A stretch of 64,000 nucleotides of DNA from Streptomyces sp. NL15-2K (lineage in GTDB: Bacteria; Actinomycetota; Actinomycetes; Streptomycetales; Streptomycetaceae), in the NCBI RefSeq assembly GCF_030551255.1, contig NZ_CP130630.1:8865001-8929000 (forward strand), given 5' to 3'. This document shows, one piece after another, positions 25,452-33,606 of this stretch (position 1 is the first letter of the stretch; each line of letters opens with the position of its first letter). The position numbers and the translations under genes were made by a program. The notes beneath the pieces are model-generated. The model did no database searches. It saw nothing but the letters and a program-made list of their open reading frames with translations, and was not told the DNA's origin.

Positions 25452-26665
25452 TTGTCCCCCTCGAAGTGCGGGTTCTCCCAGATGACGGTGGCGCCCATGC
25501 CGAAGCCGACGCACATCGTGGTCAGGCCGTAGCGGACGTTCGGCTGCTCCTCGAACTGGCGGGCCAGCTGCGTCATCAGGCGGACGCCGGAGGAGGCCAG
25601 CGGGTGACCGTAGGCGATGGCGCCGCCGTACTGGTTGACGCGCTCGTCGTCGTCGGCGATGCCGTAGTGGTCGAGGAAGGCCAGGACCTGGACGGCGAAG
25701 GCCTCGTTGATCTCGAAGAGGTTGATGTCCTCGATCGACAGGCCGGCCTTGGCGAGGGCCTTCTCGGTCGCCGGGATCGGGCCGTAGCCCATGACCTCGG
25801 GCTCGACGCCCGCGAAGGCGTAGGAGACCAGGCGCATCTTCACCGGCAGGTCGTTCTCGCGGGCGAAGTCCTCGGAGGCGATGATCGAGGCGGTGGCGCC
25901 GTCGTTCAGACCGGCCGCGTTACCGGCGGTGACCCGGCCGTGCACACGGAACGGGGTCTTGAGACCGGCCAGGTTCTCCAGGGTGGTGCCCGGGCGCATC
26001 GGCTCGTCGGCGGTGACCAGGCCCCAGCCCGTCTCGCCGGCTTCCGCGTTGGTGCGACGTACGGAGATCGGCACCAGGTCCGCCTGGATCTTGCCGTTGG
26101 CGTACGCCTTGGCGGCCTTCTCCTGCGAGCGCACCGCGTACTCGTCGGCGCGCTGCTTGGTGATGTGCGGGTAGCGGTCGTGCAGGTTCTCGGCGGTCAT
26201 GCCCATGAACAGGGCGGACTCGTCGACCAGCTTCTCGCTGACGAACCGCGGGTTCGGGTCCACGCCCTCGCCCATGGGGTGGCGGCCCATGTGCTCGACA
26301 CCGCCGGCGATGACGGCGTCGTAGGCGCCGAAGGCGATGGAGCCGGCCGTGGTGGTCACGGCGGTCAGGGCGCCCGCGCACATGCGGTCGATGGAGTAGC
26401 CGGGCACCGACTGCGGGAGACCGGCGAGGATGCCGGCCGTGCGGCCGAGGGTGAGGCCCTGGTCACCGATCTGCGTGGTCGCGGCGATGGCGACCTCGTC
26501 GATCTTCTTCGGGTCGAGACCGGGGTTGCGGCGCAGCAGCTCCCGGATCGCCTTCACGACAAGGTCGTCGGCGCGGGTCTCGTGGTAGATGCCCTTCGGG
26601 CCCGCCTTGCCGAACGGGGTGCGGACGCCGTCGACGAAGACGACGTCCCTGACGGTACGAGGCAC
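25448..26665 (-). CDS. Acetyl-CoA acyltransferase (thiolase)
   Basis: A 405-aa thiolase catalysing the last step of beta-oxidation. The nucleophilic Cys is in DRMCAGALTAV (near residue 93). NEAFAV, the His in GGAIAYGHPLASSG, and the second Cys in TMCVGFGMGA complete the active site. GTG 26665 follows a GGAGGAG ribosome site. It is the first gene of a two-gene operon with the alpha subunit. A 16-base palindrome lies 44 bases upstream and may be the operator of an acyl-CoA-responsive repressor. Confidence 0.92.
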   Translation of the reverse strand: MPRTVRDVVFVDGVRTPFGKAGPKGIYHETRADDLVVKAIRELLRRNPGLDPKKIDEVAIAATTQIGDQGLTLGRTAGILAGLPQSVPGYSIDRMCAGALTAVTTTAGSIAFGAYDAVIAGGVEHMGRHPMGEGVDPNPRFVSEKLVDESALFMGMTAENLHDRYPHITKQRADEYAVRSQEKAAKAYANGKIQADLVPISVRRTNAEAGETGWGLVTADEPMRPGTTLENLAGLKTPFRVHGRVTAGNAAGLNDGATASIIASEDFARENDLPVKMRLVSYAFAGVEPEVMGYGPIPATEKALAKAGLSIEDINLFEINEAFAVQVLAFLDHYGIADDDERVNQYGGAIAYGHPLASSGVRLMTQLARQFEEQPNVRYGLTTMCVGFGMGATVIWENPHFEGDK

Positions 26666-26708
26666 GATGGCTCTCCTCCAGGTGCGGGATCTGCACTGCT
26701 GCGATGCG

Positions 26709-26724
26709 CTGAGCGCGCGCTCAG
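26709..26724. promoter_or_regulatory. Palindromic operator candidate upstream of the thiolase operon
   Basis: CTGAGCGCGCGCTCAG is a perfect 16-base palindrome. On the minus strand it lies just downstream of TAGCAT (26736-26731), a possible -10 box. Position and symmetry suit a TetR-type repressor; the regulator is not in the window. Confidence 0.45.
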
Positions 26725-26795
26725 AACCCATGCTACTTGTGGGTAACGTAGCTGCACAGTCCCCTCGGCCGGAGCGGTGAAGGTCACACTTGAGG

Positions 26796-27833
26796 TCACC
26801 CCTTCGGAGGAGCCGTCGAGCCCCGCGGAGTCAGTACGGGAGTCGGCACCGGATGCGACCCCGGACCCTCTCCGGTGATCACCCCGAACAGCGTCCGGGC
26901 CGCGTCGGCGCCGAATCCGTGCACGTCATGGCTCATCGCGGAGAGCGTCGGGTGCGTGAGCCGGCACAGCTGGGAGTCGTCCCAGGCCAGCAGGGAGACG
27001 TCGTCCGGCACGCTCAGGCCCATCTCGGCGGCCACCGACAGTCCGGCCACGGCCATGATGTCGTTGTCGTAGACGATCGCCGTCGGCCGGTCCGGCGGCC
27101 CGGCCGTGAGCAGCGACCGCGTCGCCCGCGCACCCGCCTCCCCGGAGTAGTCGGTGGCCACCTGCCAGGCCCCGGCCAGCTCCAGCGCGCGGGCGGCCCC
27201 GTCGAAGGCGGCGGTCCGCGCGGCGGTGTGCCCGAGGGCCGCAGCGCCCCCGACCCGGGCGATCCGCCGGTGCCCGAGCGCGGCGAGGTAGCGCACCGCC
27301 TCCGTCACCGCGGTGGCGTCCTCGGTCCACACGGAGGTGAGACCGCCGGTCAGCGACGGATGCCCGACGGCCACCACGGGCATCCCGAGCCGCTCGACCG
27401 CCGCCACCCGGGGGTCGTCCGCGCGGAAGTCGACGAGGATCGACCCGCCGATCTGCCGCCCCCGCCACCAGGACTCCTGGAGCCCGACCTCTTCCTCCAT
27501 ATTCCGTACGAGCCGCAGCAGCAGCGAGCAGGACCGCTCGGTCAGGACGCTCTCCACGCCCGAGATGAACTCCATGTAGAACGGTTCGAGCCCGAGCAGC
27601 CGGGCGGGCCGGCAGATCGCCAGCCCCACCACGTCCACCCGCGAGCCGGCCAGCGTCCGGGCGGTCAGGCTCGGCGCCCAGCCCAGCTCCTGCGCGGCCC
27701 GGAAGATCCGGTCCCGGGTCGCCTCCGACAGCCCCGGCTTGTGGTTGAAGGCGAGGGACACGGCCCCCTTGGACACGCCGGCGCGCGCGGCGACGTCCTT
27801 GATGGTGACGCGAGGACCTGAGAGTCCTGTCAT
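26796..27833 (-). CDS. LacI-family transcriptional regulator
   Basis: A 345-aa repressor. The N-terminal helix-turn-helix and hinge helix are VTIKDVAARAGVSKGAVSLA and RTLAGSRVDVVG. The periplasmic-binding-like sensor domain follows (VGLAICRP to SLLAWDDSQLCRLTHPTLS). ATG 27833 overlaps the stop of the beta-mannosidase gene (ATGA), so regulator and enzyme are co-transcribed. It likely represses this operon and the divergent ABC transporter through the CG-centred palindromes at 30303-30326, with a mannoside as inducer (inference). Confidence 0.88.
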   Translation of the reverse strand: MTGLSGPRVTIKDVAARAGVSKGAVSLAFNHKPGLSEATRDRIFRAAQELGWAPSLTARTLAGSRVDVVGLAICRPARLLGLEPFYMEFISGVESVLTERSCSLLLRLVRNMEEEVGLQESWWRGRQIGGSILVDFRADDPRVAAVERLGMPVVAVGHPSLTGGLTSVWTEDATAVTEAVRYLAALGHRRIARVGGAAALGHTAARTAAFDGAARALELAGAWQVATDYSGEAGARATRSLLTAGPPDRPTAIVYDNDIMAVAGLSVAAEMGLSVPDDVSLLAWDDSQLCRLTHPTLSAMSHDVHGFGADAARTLFGVITGEGPGSHPVPTPVLTPRGSTAPPKG

Positions 27834-30235
27834 CGGTGGGGCTCCATGCAGTACAGGGCTGATCGTGCCGTCTCGGCATCCGGAGTCTGCCAGCCGCGCA
27901 CGCCGATGGTGACCCGTTCGCCGGGCAGCAGCGTGACCAGCCCCCGGTCGGCCCGCGCCGCCGGATCCAGCCGGTCGGCCTGCACCAGCAGATCCCGTAC
28001 GAGGGTGTGGGCCGTCACCTCGATCCCGCCCGGCACGAGCGCGACCTCGAACTCCGGCCGGGGATACGGGATCTCGCGGTCGGGCGCCGGGAAGTGCAGG
28101 GCGCGCAGCCCTCCCCCACTCTCGACTTCGCTCGAGCGGGGGGACCCCCATGTGTCCGCGACCAGGAACTCCTTCGGCCCGACGGGCTCCAGCTCCCGGG
28201 GGACGTCGACATGGGCCACCGCCCGCCCCTCGGCGACCAGCTTCACCCTCGACTGATCGATCACCCCGCCCTCCACGGACATCCGCCGCAACGTCAGCGT
28301 GCCGGTCCACGGTTCCGCCGTTTGGTTGACGGCCGTCAACACCAGTCGGTGCTCCCGCACTTGAAGCGTGAGCAGCCGGTCCGCGTACAGCCGCCGCAGC
28401 TCGTGGTAGAGCGGCTTCTCCCGCCCGTCCCCGTCGATCGCCGCCCAGGAGGTCACCGGCCAGCAGTCGTTGAGCTGCCAGACCACCGTGCCCGCGCACA
28501 CCGGCCAGTGCGACCGCCAGTGCTCGATCCCTGCGGCGACCGCGCGGGCCTGGTTGACCTGGGTGAGGTAGTGCCAGCGGTCGAAGTCCCCCTCGGGGAA
28601 GGCGAAATGCCTCTCCAGCCCGCGCCGCAGCTTGCCGTTGCCGTCGTCCGCCTTCTGGTGGTGCAACATCCCGGTGGAGTCGGGAGCGAGCTCCTCCCCG
28701 GGCAGCGCGCGCCGCAGCGTGGCATACGCGGGTGGTGCCTGCCAGCCGAACTCGGCGACGAAACGCGGCACTTCGAGCCGGTAGTCGGCGTAGTCCTCCC
28801 GGTTCCACACCTCCCACGAGTGGTGCGTGCCGTGCGCCGGATCGTTCGGATGCCGGTCCCAGGACCCCGACCACGGGCTACCCGCCGTATACGGCCGTGT
28901 CGGATCCAACTCGGCCACCACCCGCGGCAGTACGCCCAGGTAGTACCCCTCGCCCCAGGAGTCCCCGGCGAGACGCGGCTCCCATCCCCAGTCCCGGAAC
29001 CCCCACAGGTTCTCGTTGTTGCCGTTCCACAGCACCAGCGAGGGATGCGGCATCAGCCGTACGACGTTCTCGCGCGCCTCCGCCTCCACCTCGCCCCGCA
29101 GCGGCTGCTCCTCGGGGTAGGCCGCGCAGGCGAAGGGGAAGTCCTGCCACACCAGCAGCCCGAGTTCGTCGCAGGCGTCGTAGAAGTCCTCGCTCTCGTA
29201 GATCCCGCCGCCCCAGATCCGCACCAGGTCCACACCGGCGTCCGCCGCCTGCCGCAGCCGCTCGCGGTACCGGTCCCGGGTGATCCGGGACGGGAACACG
29301 TCGTCCGGGATCCAGTTCACGCCCCGCGCGAAGAGCCGCTCACCGTTGACGACGAAGGTGAACCCGGTGCCGTGCGCGTCGGGCCGCCGGTCCAGTTCGA
29401 CGGTCCGGAAGCCGATCCGGCGCCGCCACGCGTCCAACGCCCGGTCGCCGTGCAGAAGCATCAATTCGACCTCGTACAGCGGCTGTTCACCGTACCCGCG
29501 CGGCCACCACAGCCGCGCGTCCGGCACCTCGAGGCGTACGGTCCCGGCCGCCCCGTCGATCTCCGCCCGGGCCCGCACCCCACCGACCGTCGCCTCCACC
29601 GCGAGCGGCGCCTCGACCCTGGTCCGCTCGACCTCGACGGCCAACTCGACCCGCCCCAGGCCGCCTTCGACGGTCACCAGCGGCCGTACGCGCGCGATCC
29701 GCGCCGTCGACCACCGCTCCAGCCGCACCGGCCGCCAGATCCCGGCCGTCACCAGCGTCGGCCCCCAGTCCCAGCCGAAGGAGCAGGCCATCTTGCGGAT
29801 GTACTGGTAGGGCTCGGCGTACGCGGCGGGCCGCTCGCCCACCCGCCCCCGTACGGCCTCGGCCTCGGCGTAGGCGGAGACGAACCGCACCGCGAGCCGC
29901 CCGCTGAGCCCGGTCACGTCGAAGCGGTACGAGCGGTGCATGTTCCTCGTCCGGCCGAGGACCTGTCCGTCGAGCAGGATCTCGGCCGCGGTGTCGAGAC
30001 CGTCGAAGACGAGGTCGGTCTGCTCGTGCCCGTCCGTCGCCGCGAGCTCCGTCTCGTACGTCCACTCCCGCCGCCCCACCCACGCGACCTCGGTCTCGCC
30101 CAGGCCGAGAAACGGATCCGGGATCACTCCGGCCGCCAGCAGATCGGTGTGCACGCAGCCCGGCACGACAGCCGGAAGCTCAGCCTCCTCGTGCCGCAGG
30201 ATCCATCCCTCGGTGAGCGGTGTGGCCTGAAGCAT
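27830..30235 (-). CDS. Beta-mannosidase (glycoside hydrolase family 2)
   Basis: An 801-aa cytoplasmic GH2 enzyme that removes beta-mannosyl residues from manno-oligosaccharides. N-terminal jelly-roll and Ig-like domains include SFGWDWGPTLVTAGIWRP, a beta-mannosidase signature. The TIM barrel has the acid/base Glu in VLWNGNNENLWG and the nucleophile Glu in FVAEFGWQAPP. ATG 30235 is chosen for the GGGAG five bases upstream; GTG 30241 is possible. Near the C-terminus, a 41-base dispersed repeat (28111-28151) is read through in frame as WGSPRSSEVESGGG, in an accessory beta domain away from the active site. The frame stays open, so the enzyme may still work. Confidence 0.88.
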   Translation of the reverse strand: MLQATPLTEGWILRHEEAELPAVVPGCVHTDLLAAGVIPDPFLGLGETEVAWVGRREWTYETELAATDGHEQTDLVFDGLDTAAEILLDGQVLGRTRNMHRSYRFDVTGLSGRLAVRFVSAYAEAEAVRGRVGERPAAYAEPYQYIRKMACSFGWDWGPTLVTAGIWRPVRLERWSTARIARVRPLVTVEGGLGRVELAVEVERTRVEAPLAVEATVGGVRARAEIDGAAGTVRLEVPDARLWWPRGYGEQPLYEVELMLLHGDRALDAWRRRIGFRTVELDRRPDAHGTGFTFVVNGERLFARGVNWIPDDVFPSRITRDRYRERLRQAADAGVDLVRIWGGGIYESEDFYDACDELGLLVWQDFPFACAAYPEEQPLRGEVEAEARENVVRLMPHPSLVLWNGNNENLWGFRDWGWEPRLAGDSWGEGYYLGVLPRVVAELDPTRPYTAGSPWSGSWDRHPNDPAHGTHHSWEVWNREDYADYRLEVPRFVAEFGWQAPPAYATLRRALPGEELAPDSTGMLHHQKADDGNGKLRRGLERHFAFPEGDFDRWHYLTQVNQARAVAAGIEHWRSHWPVCAGTVVWQLNDCWPVTSWAAIDGDGREKPLYHELRRLYADRLLTLQVREHRLVLTAVNQTAEPWTGTLTLRRMSVEGGVIDQSRVKLVAEGRAVAHVDVPRELEPVGPKEFLVADTWGSPRSSEVESGGGLRALHFPAPDREIPYPRPEFEVALVPGGIEVTAHTLVRDLLVQADRLDPAARADRGLVTLLPGERVTIGVRGWQTPDAETARSALYCMEPHR
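28111..28151 (-). repeat. Dispersed inner-type-1 repeat inside the beta-mannosidase gene
   Basis: The 41-base sequence begins CTCCCCCACTCTCGACTTCG on the plus strand. It matches the type-1 inner repeats at 5183, 14696 and 61400 with one or two differences. It is embedded in coding sequence and read as WGSPRSSEVESGGG. Confidence 0.85.
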
Positions 30236-30302
30236 GCGCACTCCCTAAACCGATCAAGCCCAGTACCCGGAAATATTTCGGCATCGTTGGCGAGATAGGG
30301 AC

Positions 30303-30326
30303 TTTACCGGTTTAGAAAACGTTGTC
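30303..30326. promoter_or_regulatory. Paired LacI-type operators between beta-mannosidase and its transporter
   Basis: TTTACCGGTTTA (30303-30314) and GAAAACGTTGTC (30315-30326) are adjacent, each with a CG-centred palindromic core as LacI proteins prefer. They lie in the 160-base divergent gap, about 70 bases before the binding-protein gene. A third similar core, TAAACCGATCAA, starts at 30245 near the enzyme start. Confidence 0.5.
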
Positions 30327-30395
30327 AGAGTTCGGAACCAGCCAACCCGGCCAACCCGCAAGTGCTCGTCCGTCCCACGAACGGAGCTGACGCAC

Positions 30396-31709
30396 ATGAA
30401 CCGCCGCCGCACAGTCCTCGCCCTGGCCACCGGAGCCCTGATGCTCTCGGCGTGCACCGGCACCGGAGGCACCTCGAAGGGCGCCGACGCCAAGGCAGCT
30501 GACGATCCGTCGAAGGTCAGCGGAACCATCAAGGTCCTCACCCAGCGAACCGACCTCGTCGCCGACGGCACGATGAAGAAGTACGCCGCCGAGTTCAACA
30601 AGACGTATCCGAAGGTCAAGGTCGAGTTCGAGGCCCTCACGAACTACGAGACCGAAGTCAAGATCCGAATGAACACGGAGAACTACGGCGATGTGCTGCT
30701 GATCCCCGCGGTCATCAAGAAGGACGACTACCCGAGATTCTTCGCCTCGCTGGGCACCGAGGCGGAGCGGAGTAAGAAGTACCTGTTCACCGACTACACA
30801 ACGGTCGACGGCAAGGTCTACGGCCAGAGCCCGATCGGCGTGATCCCCGGATTCCTCTACAACAAGAAGGTCTGGGAGGAGGCCGGGGTCACCCAGTGGC
30901 CCACGACCCCGGCCGAGTTCATCACCGCGCTCAAGGCGATCAAGTCCAAGACCGACGCGGTCCCGTACTACACCAACTTCGCCGCCCAGTGGCCCCTGTC
31001 CCAGTGGACGTCCGTCAACGGCTCGGTGAGCTGCGACACCCAGGCCACCGCCAAGCTCGCCGAGGGCGACCCGTGGGCCGAGGGCGCGGACCTGCGCGTC
31101 GGCGACCAGCTCCTCCACGACATCGTGCACGAGAAGCTGATCGAGAAGGACCCCACCACCACCAACTGGGAGGAGTCCAAGCCCCGGCTGGCGAAGGGTG
31201 AGCTGGCCACGCAGTGGCTCGGCACCTGGGCGATCATCCAGTTCCAGGACGCCGCCCGGAAGGCCGGCGTCAACCCCGGCGACATCGGCTTCATGCCGTT
31301 CCCGGCCCAGAAGGACGGAAAGTTCTGCGCGGTCGTCGGGCCCGACTACAACCAGGCCGTCAACGTCCACTCCAAGAACAAGCCGGCGGCCCGCGCCTGG
31401 ATCGACTGGTTCACCGAGAAGTCCGGCTACGACAAGGACAACCTGGCCATCTCGCCGCTCAAGGGCGCACCCCTGCCCGAGGTGCTGAAGCCGTACGAGG
31501 ACAAGGGCGTGAAGCTCCTCGAGATCGACGACGCCCAGGGAGCCCGGGTCAAGCAGATCGACAACCAGTCGGAGATCGGCATCTACGCCCCCGAGTACCG
31601 CCAGAACCTCGTCGACCTCGCGCGCGGCGCGAAGAAGGGCGACCTGGACGACTTCTTCGCCGACCTCAGCAAGCGCTGGACCGAGACGCAAGCGACCCTG
31701 GGGTCCTGA
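30396..31709 (+). CDS. Carbohydrate ABC transporter substrate-binding lipoprotein
   Basis: A 437-aa family-1 solute-binding protein. A short signal peptide ends in a lipobox (ALMLSACTG). The mature protein starts the sugar-binding fold at IKVLTQRTDLVADG. It is divergent from beta-mannosidase and heads a three-gene operon with overlapping stop/start codons, so it most likely binds a mannoside such as mannobiose (inference from context). No ATPase is encoded, which is normal for Streptomyces CUT1 systems that share MsiK. Confidence 0.85.
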   Translation: MNRRRTVLALATGALMLSACTGTGGTSKGADAKAADDPSKVSGTIKVLTQRTDLVADGTMKKYAAEFNKTYPKVKVEFEALTNYETEVKIRMNTENYGDVLLIPAVIKKDDYPRFFASLGTEAERSKKYLFTDYTTVDGKVYGQSPIGVIPGFLYNKKVWEEAGVTQWPTTPAEFITALKAIKSKTDAVPYYTNFAAQWPLSQWTSVNGSVSCDTQATAKLAEGDPWAEGADLRVGDQLLHDIVHEKLIEKDPTTTNWEESKPRLAKGELATQWLGTWAIIQFQDAARKAGVNPGDIGFMPFPAQKDGKFCAVVGPDYNQAVNVHSKNKPAARAWIDWFTEKSGYDKDNLAISPLKGAPLPEVLKPYEDKGVKLLEIDDAQGARVKQIDNQSEIGIYAPEYRQNLVDLARGAKKGDLDDFFADLSKRWTETQATLGS

Positions 31710-32662
31710 TGACGGACACCACCGAGAAGGCGGCTGTGAAGGCCGCCGCGGGGGCGGCACTCGCCGCCCCCGCCCCGGCCCCCGCGCCCCGCAGGGCGCG
31801 CGTCTGGCGCGGAGTCACCCCCTGGCTCTTCCTGATCGCTCCGCTCGCCCTGCTGATCACCTTCACGTACGCGCCGATCGCCAACATGATCGCGTACAGC
31901 TTCACCGACTGGGACGGCGTCAGCCCCGAACTGCGCTACACGGGCGCCGAGAACTACACGGAGATCTTCACCAGGGAAGACCTCTTCCGGGTCTTCTTCG
32001 TCAGCGGCTACTACCTCGCCGCCTCCGCCGTCCAGATCGTCGCCGCGCTCTACTTCGCGACGATCCTGAGCTTCAACGTCCGCTTCCGGAACTTCTTCAA
32101 GGGCGTGCTCTTCTTCCCGTACCTGATCAACGGGGTCGCCATCGGCTTCGTCTTCCTCTACTTCTTCCAGGACGGCGGCACCCTCGACTCGGTACTGAGC
32201 CTGTTCGGCTACCACACCGACCACGCCTGGCTCGGCACCCCGGTCTCCGCCAACACGTCCCTCGCCGGCGTCTCGATCTGGCGCTACATGGGCCTGAACT
32301 TCGTGCTCTTCCTGGGCGCGATCCAGTCCATCCCGGGGGAGCTGTACGAGGCGGCCGAACTGGACGGCGCGAACCGCTGGCACCAGTTCCGCTACATCAT
32401 CGCGCCCGGCATCAAGCCGGTCCTCACCCTGACGGTGATCCTCTCCATCTCCGGCTCGCTGTCGGTCTTCGAGGTCCCGTACATCATGACCGGCGGGGCG
32501 ACCGGCACCGAGACCTTCGTGATCCAGACGCTGAACCTGGCCTTCCGGTTCAACAAGACGGGGCTCGCCTCGGCGGCCGCGGTCGTGCTGCTGCTGATCA
32601 TCCTGGTGGTGACCTGGGTGCAGCGACGCCTCGTCCCCGACGACAAGGTGGACCTCACATGA
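31709..32662 (+). CDS. ABC sugar permease (MalF-like)
   Basis: A 317-aa CUT1 permease. About 35 Ala/Pro-rich cytoplasmic residues precede the first membrane helix (WLFLIAPLALLITFTYAP). The EAA loop is YEAAELDGANRWHQFRYIIA near residue 215. The ATG shares one base with the previous stop (TGATG), indicating coupling. It should pair with the next gene product to move the sugar bound by the upstream lipoprotein. Confidence 0.85.
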   Translation: MTDTTEKAAVKAAAGAALAAPAPAPAPRRARVWRGVTPWLFLIAPLALLITFTYAPIANMIAYSFTDWDGVSPELRYTGAENYTEIFTREDLFRVFFVSGYYLAASAVQIVAALYFATILSFNVRFRNFFKGVLFFPYLINGVAIGFVFLYFFQDGGTLDSVLSLFGYHTDHAWLGTPVSANTSLAGVSIWRYMGLNFVLFLGAIQSIPGELYEAAELDGANRWHQFRYIIAPGIKPVLTLTVILSISGSLSVFEVPYIMTGGATGTETFVIQTLNLAFRFNKTGLASAAAVVLLLIILVVTWVQRRLVPDDKVDLT

Positions 32663-33489
32663 CGCGCCGCGCGGTGGCCCGAACGCTCGTGTACCTGTCG
32701 CTGATCGCCGCGACGCTGGTCGTCCTGCTCCCGCTCGGCGTGGTCTTCCTGACCTCCCTCAAGTCCTCGAAGGAGCTGGCGAACGGCAGCGGCGCGCTGT
32801 CGCTCCCCGACGACCTGCTCAACTTCCACAACTACGTGACGGCGTTCCAGGACGGCCGGATGCTCTCGGCGTTCGGCAACACGGCCCTCATCCTGCTGGT
32901 CGCCATCGGCGGCACGGTCCTCATCGGCTCGATGACCGCCTACGCCATCGACCGCTTCACCTTCCGCTTCAAGAAGACGGTGGTCGCGCTCTTCCTGGTC
33001 GCCGCACTCGTCCCCGGCGTCACCACCCAGGTGGCGACCTTCCAGATCGTCAACAGCTTCGGCATGTTCGACTCACTCTGGGCGCCGATCGCCCTCTACA
33101 TGGGCACGGACATCGTCTCGATCTACATCTTCCTGCAGTTCGTCCGGTCCATCCCGATCTCCCTGGACGAGTCCGCCCGCCTGGACGGCGCCAACGCCTT
33201 CACGATCTACCGGAAGATCATCTTCCCGCTCCTCAAACCGGCGATCGCGACGGTCGTCATCGTGAAGGGGATCACCGTCTACAACGACTTCTACATCCCG
33301 TTCCTCTACATGCCCTCAGAGGATCTTGGCGTGATCTCGACGTCCCTGTTCCGCTTCCGGGGTCCGTACGGCGCGCACTGGGAGATCATCTCGGCGGGAG
33401 CGGTCCTGGTGATCCTGCCTACGCTGATCGTGTTCCTGAGCCTGCAGAGGTTCATCTACAACGGTTTCATGCGAGGTGCGACCAGGTGA
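32659..33489 (+). CDS. ABC sugar permease (MalG-like)
   Basis: A 276-aa CUT1 permease with six hydrophobic segments. The EAA loop is degenerate (DESARLDGANAFTIYRKIIF), and the MalG-type ending is RFIYNGFMRGATR. ATG 32659 overlaps the previous stop by four bases (ATGA). It is the last gene of the mannoside transporter operon. Confidence 0.85.
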   Translation: MTRRAVARTLVYLSLIAATLVVLLPLGVVFLTSLKSSKELANGSGALSLPDDLLNFHNYVTAFQDGRMLSAFGNTALILLVAIGGTVLIGSMTAYAIDRFTFRFKKTVVALFLVAALVPGVTTQVATFQIVNSFGMFDSLWAPIALYMGTDIVSIYIFLQFVRSIPISLDESARLDGANAFTIYRKIIFPLLKPAIATVVIVKGITVYNDFYIPFLYMPSEDLGVISTSLFRFRGPYGAHWEIISAGAVLVILPTLIVFLSLQRFIYNGFMRGATR

Positions 33490-33563
33490 GGTGCTTGTAG
33501 GGGCGCGGGGCTGTATCGATTCGCGGCTCCGCCGCGTGGGCGCGAGCAACCCAAGACGCCCCG

Positions 33564-33598
33564 CAGCCGCCGTACGACAAGACCCCCTACGGCGGCTG
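33564..33598. terminator. Hairpin between converging permease and RNase D genes
   Basis: Perfect 11-base arms (CAGCCGCCGTA at 33564-33574 and its complement at 33588-33598) with a 13-base loop lie 8 bases from the RNase D stop. The preceding 33495-33563 stretch (GGGGCGCGGGGCTGTATCGA, then GCGGCTCCGCCGC) resembles a repeat I remember from many Streptomyces intergenic regions, but only one copy is in this window. Confidence 0.7.
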
Positions 33599-33606
33599 GG
33601 CGACGG

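Noticed and set aside
23421..25532. 703-codon plus-strand open frame opposite the beta-oxidation gene
   Set aside because: Shadow of the well-supported multifunctional enzyme on the other strand; no motif.
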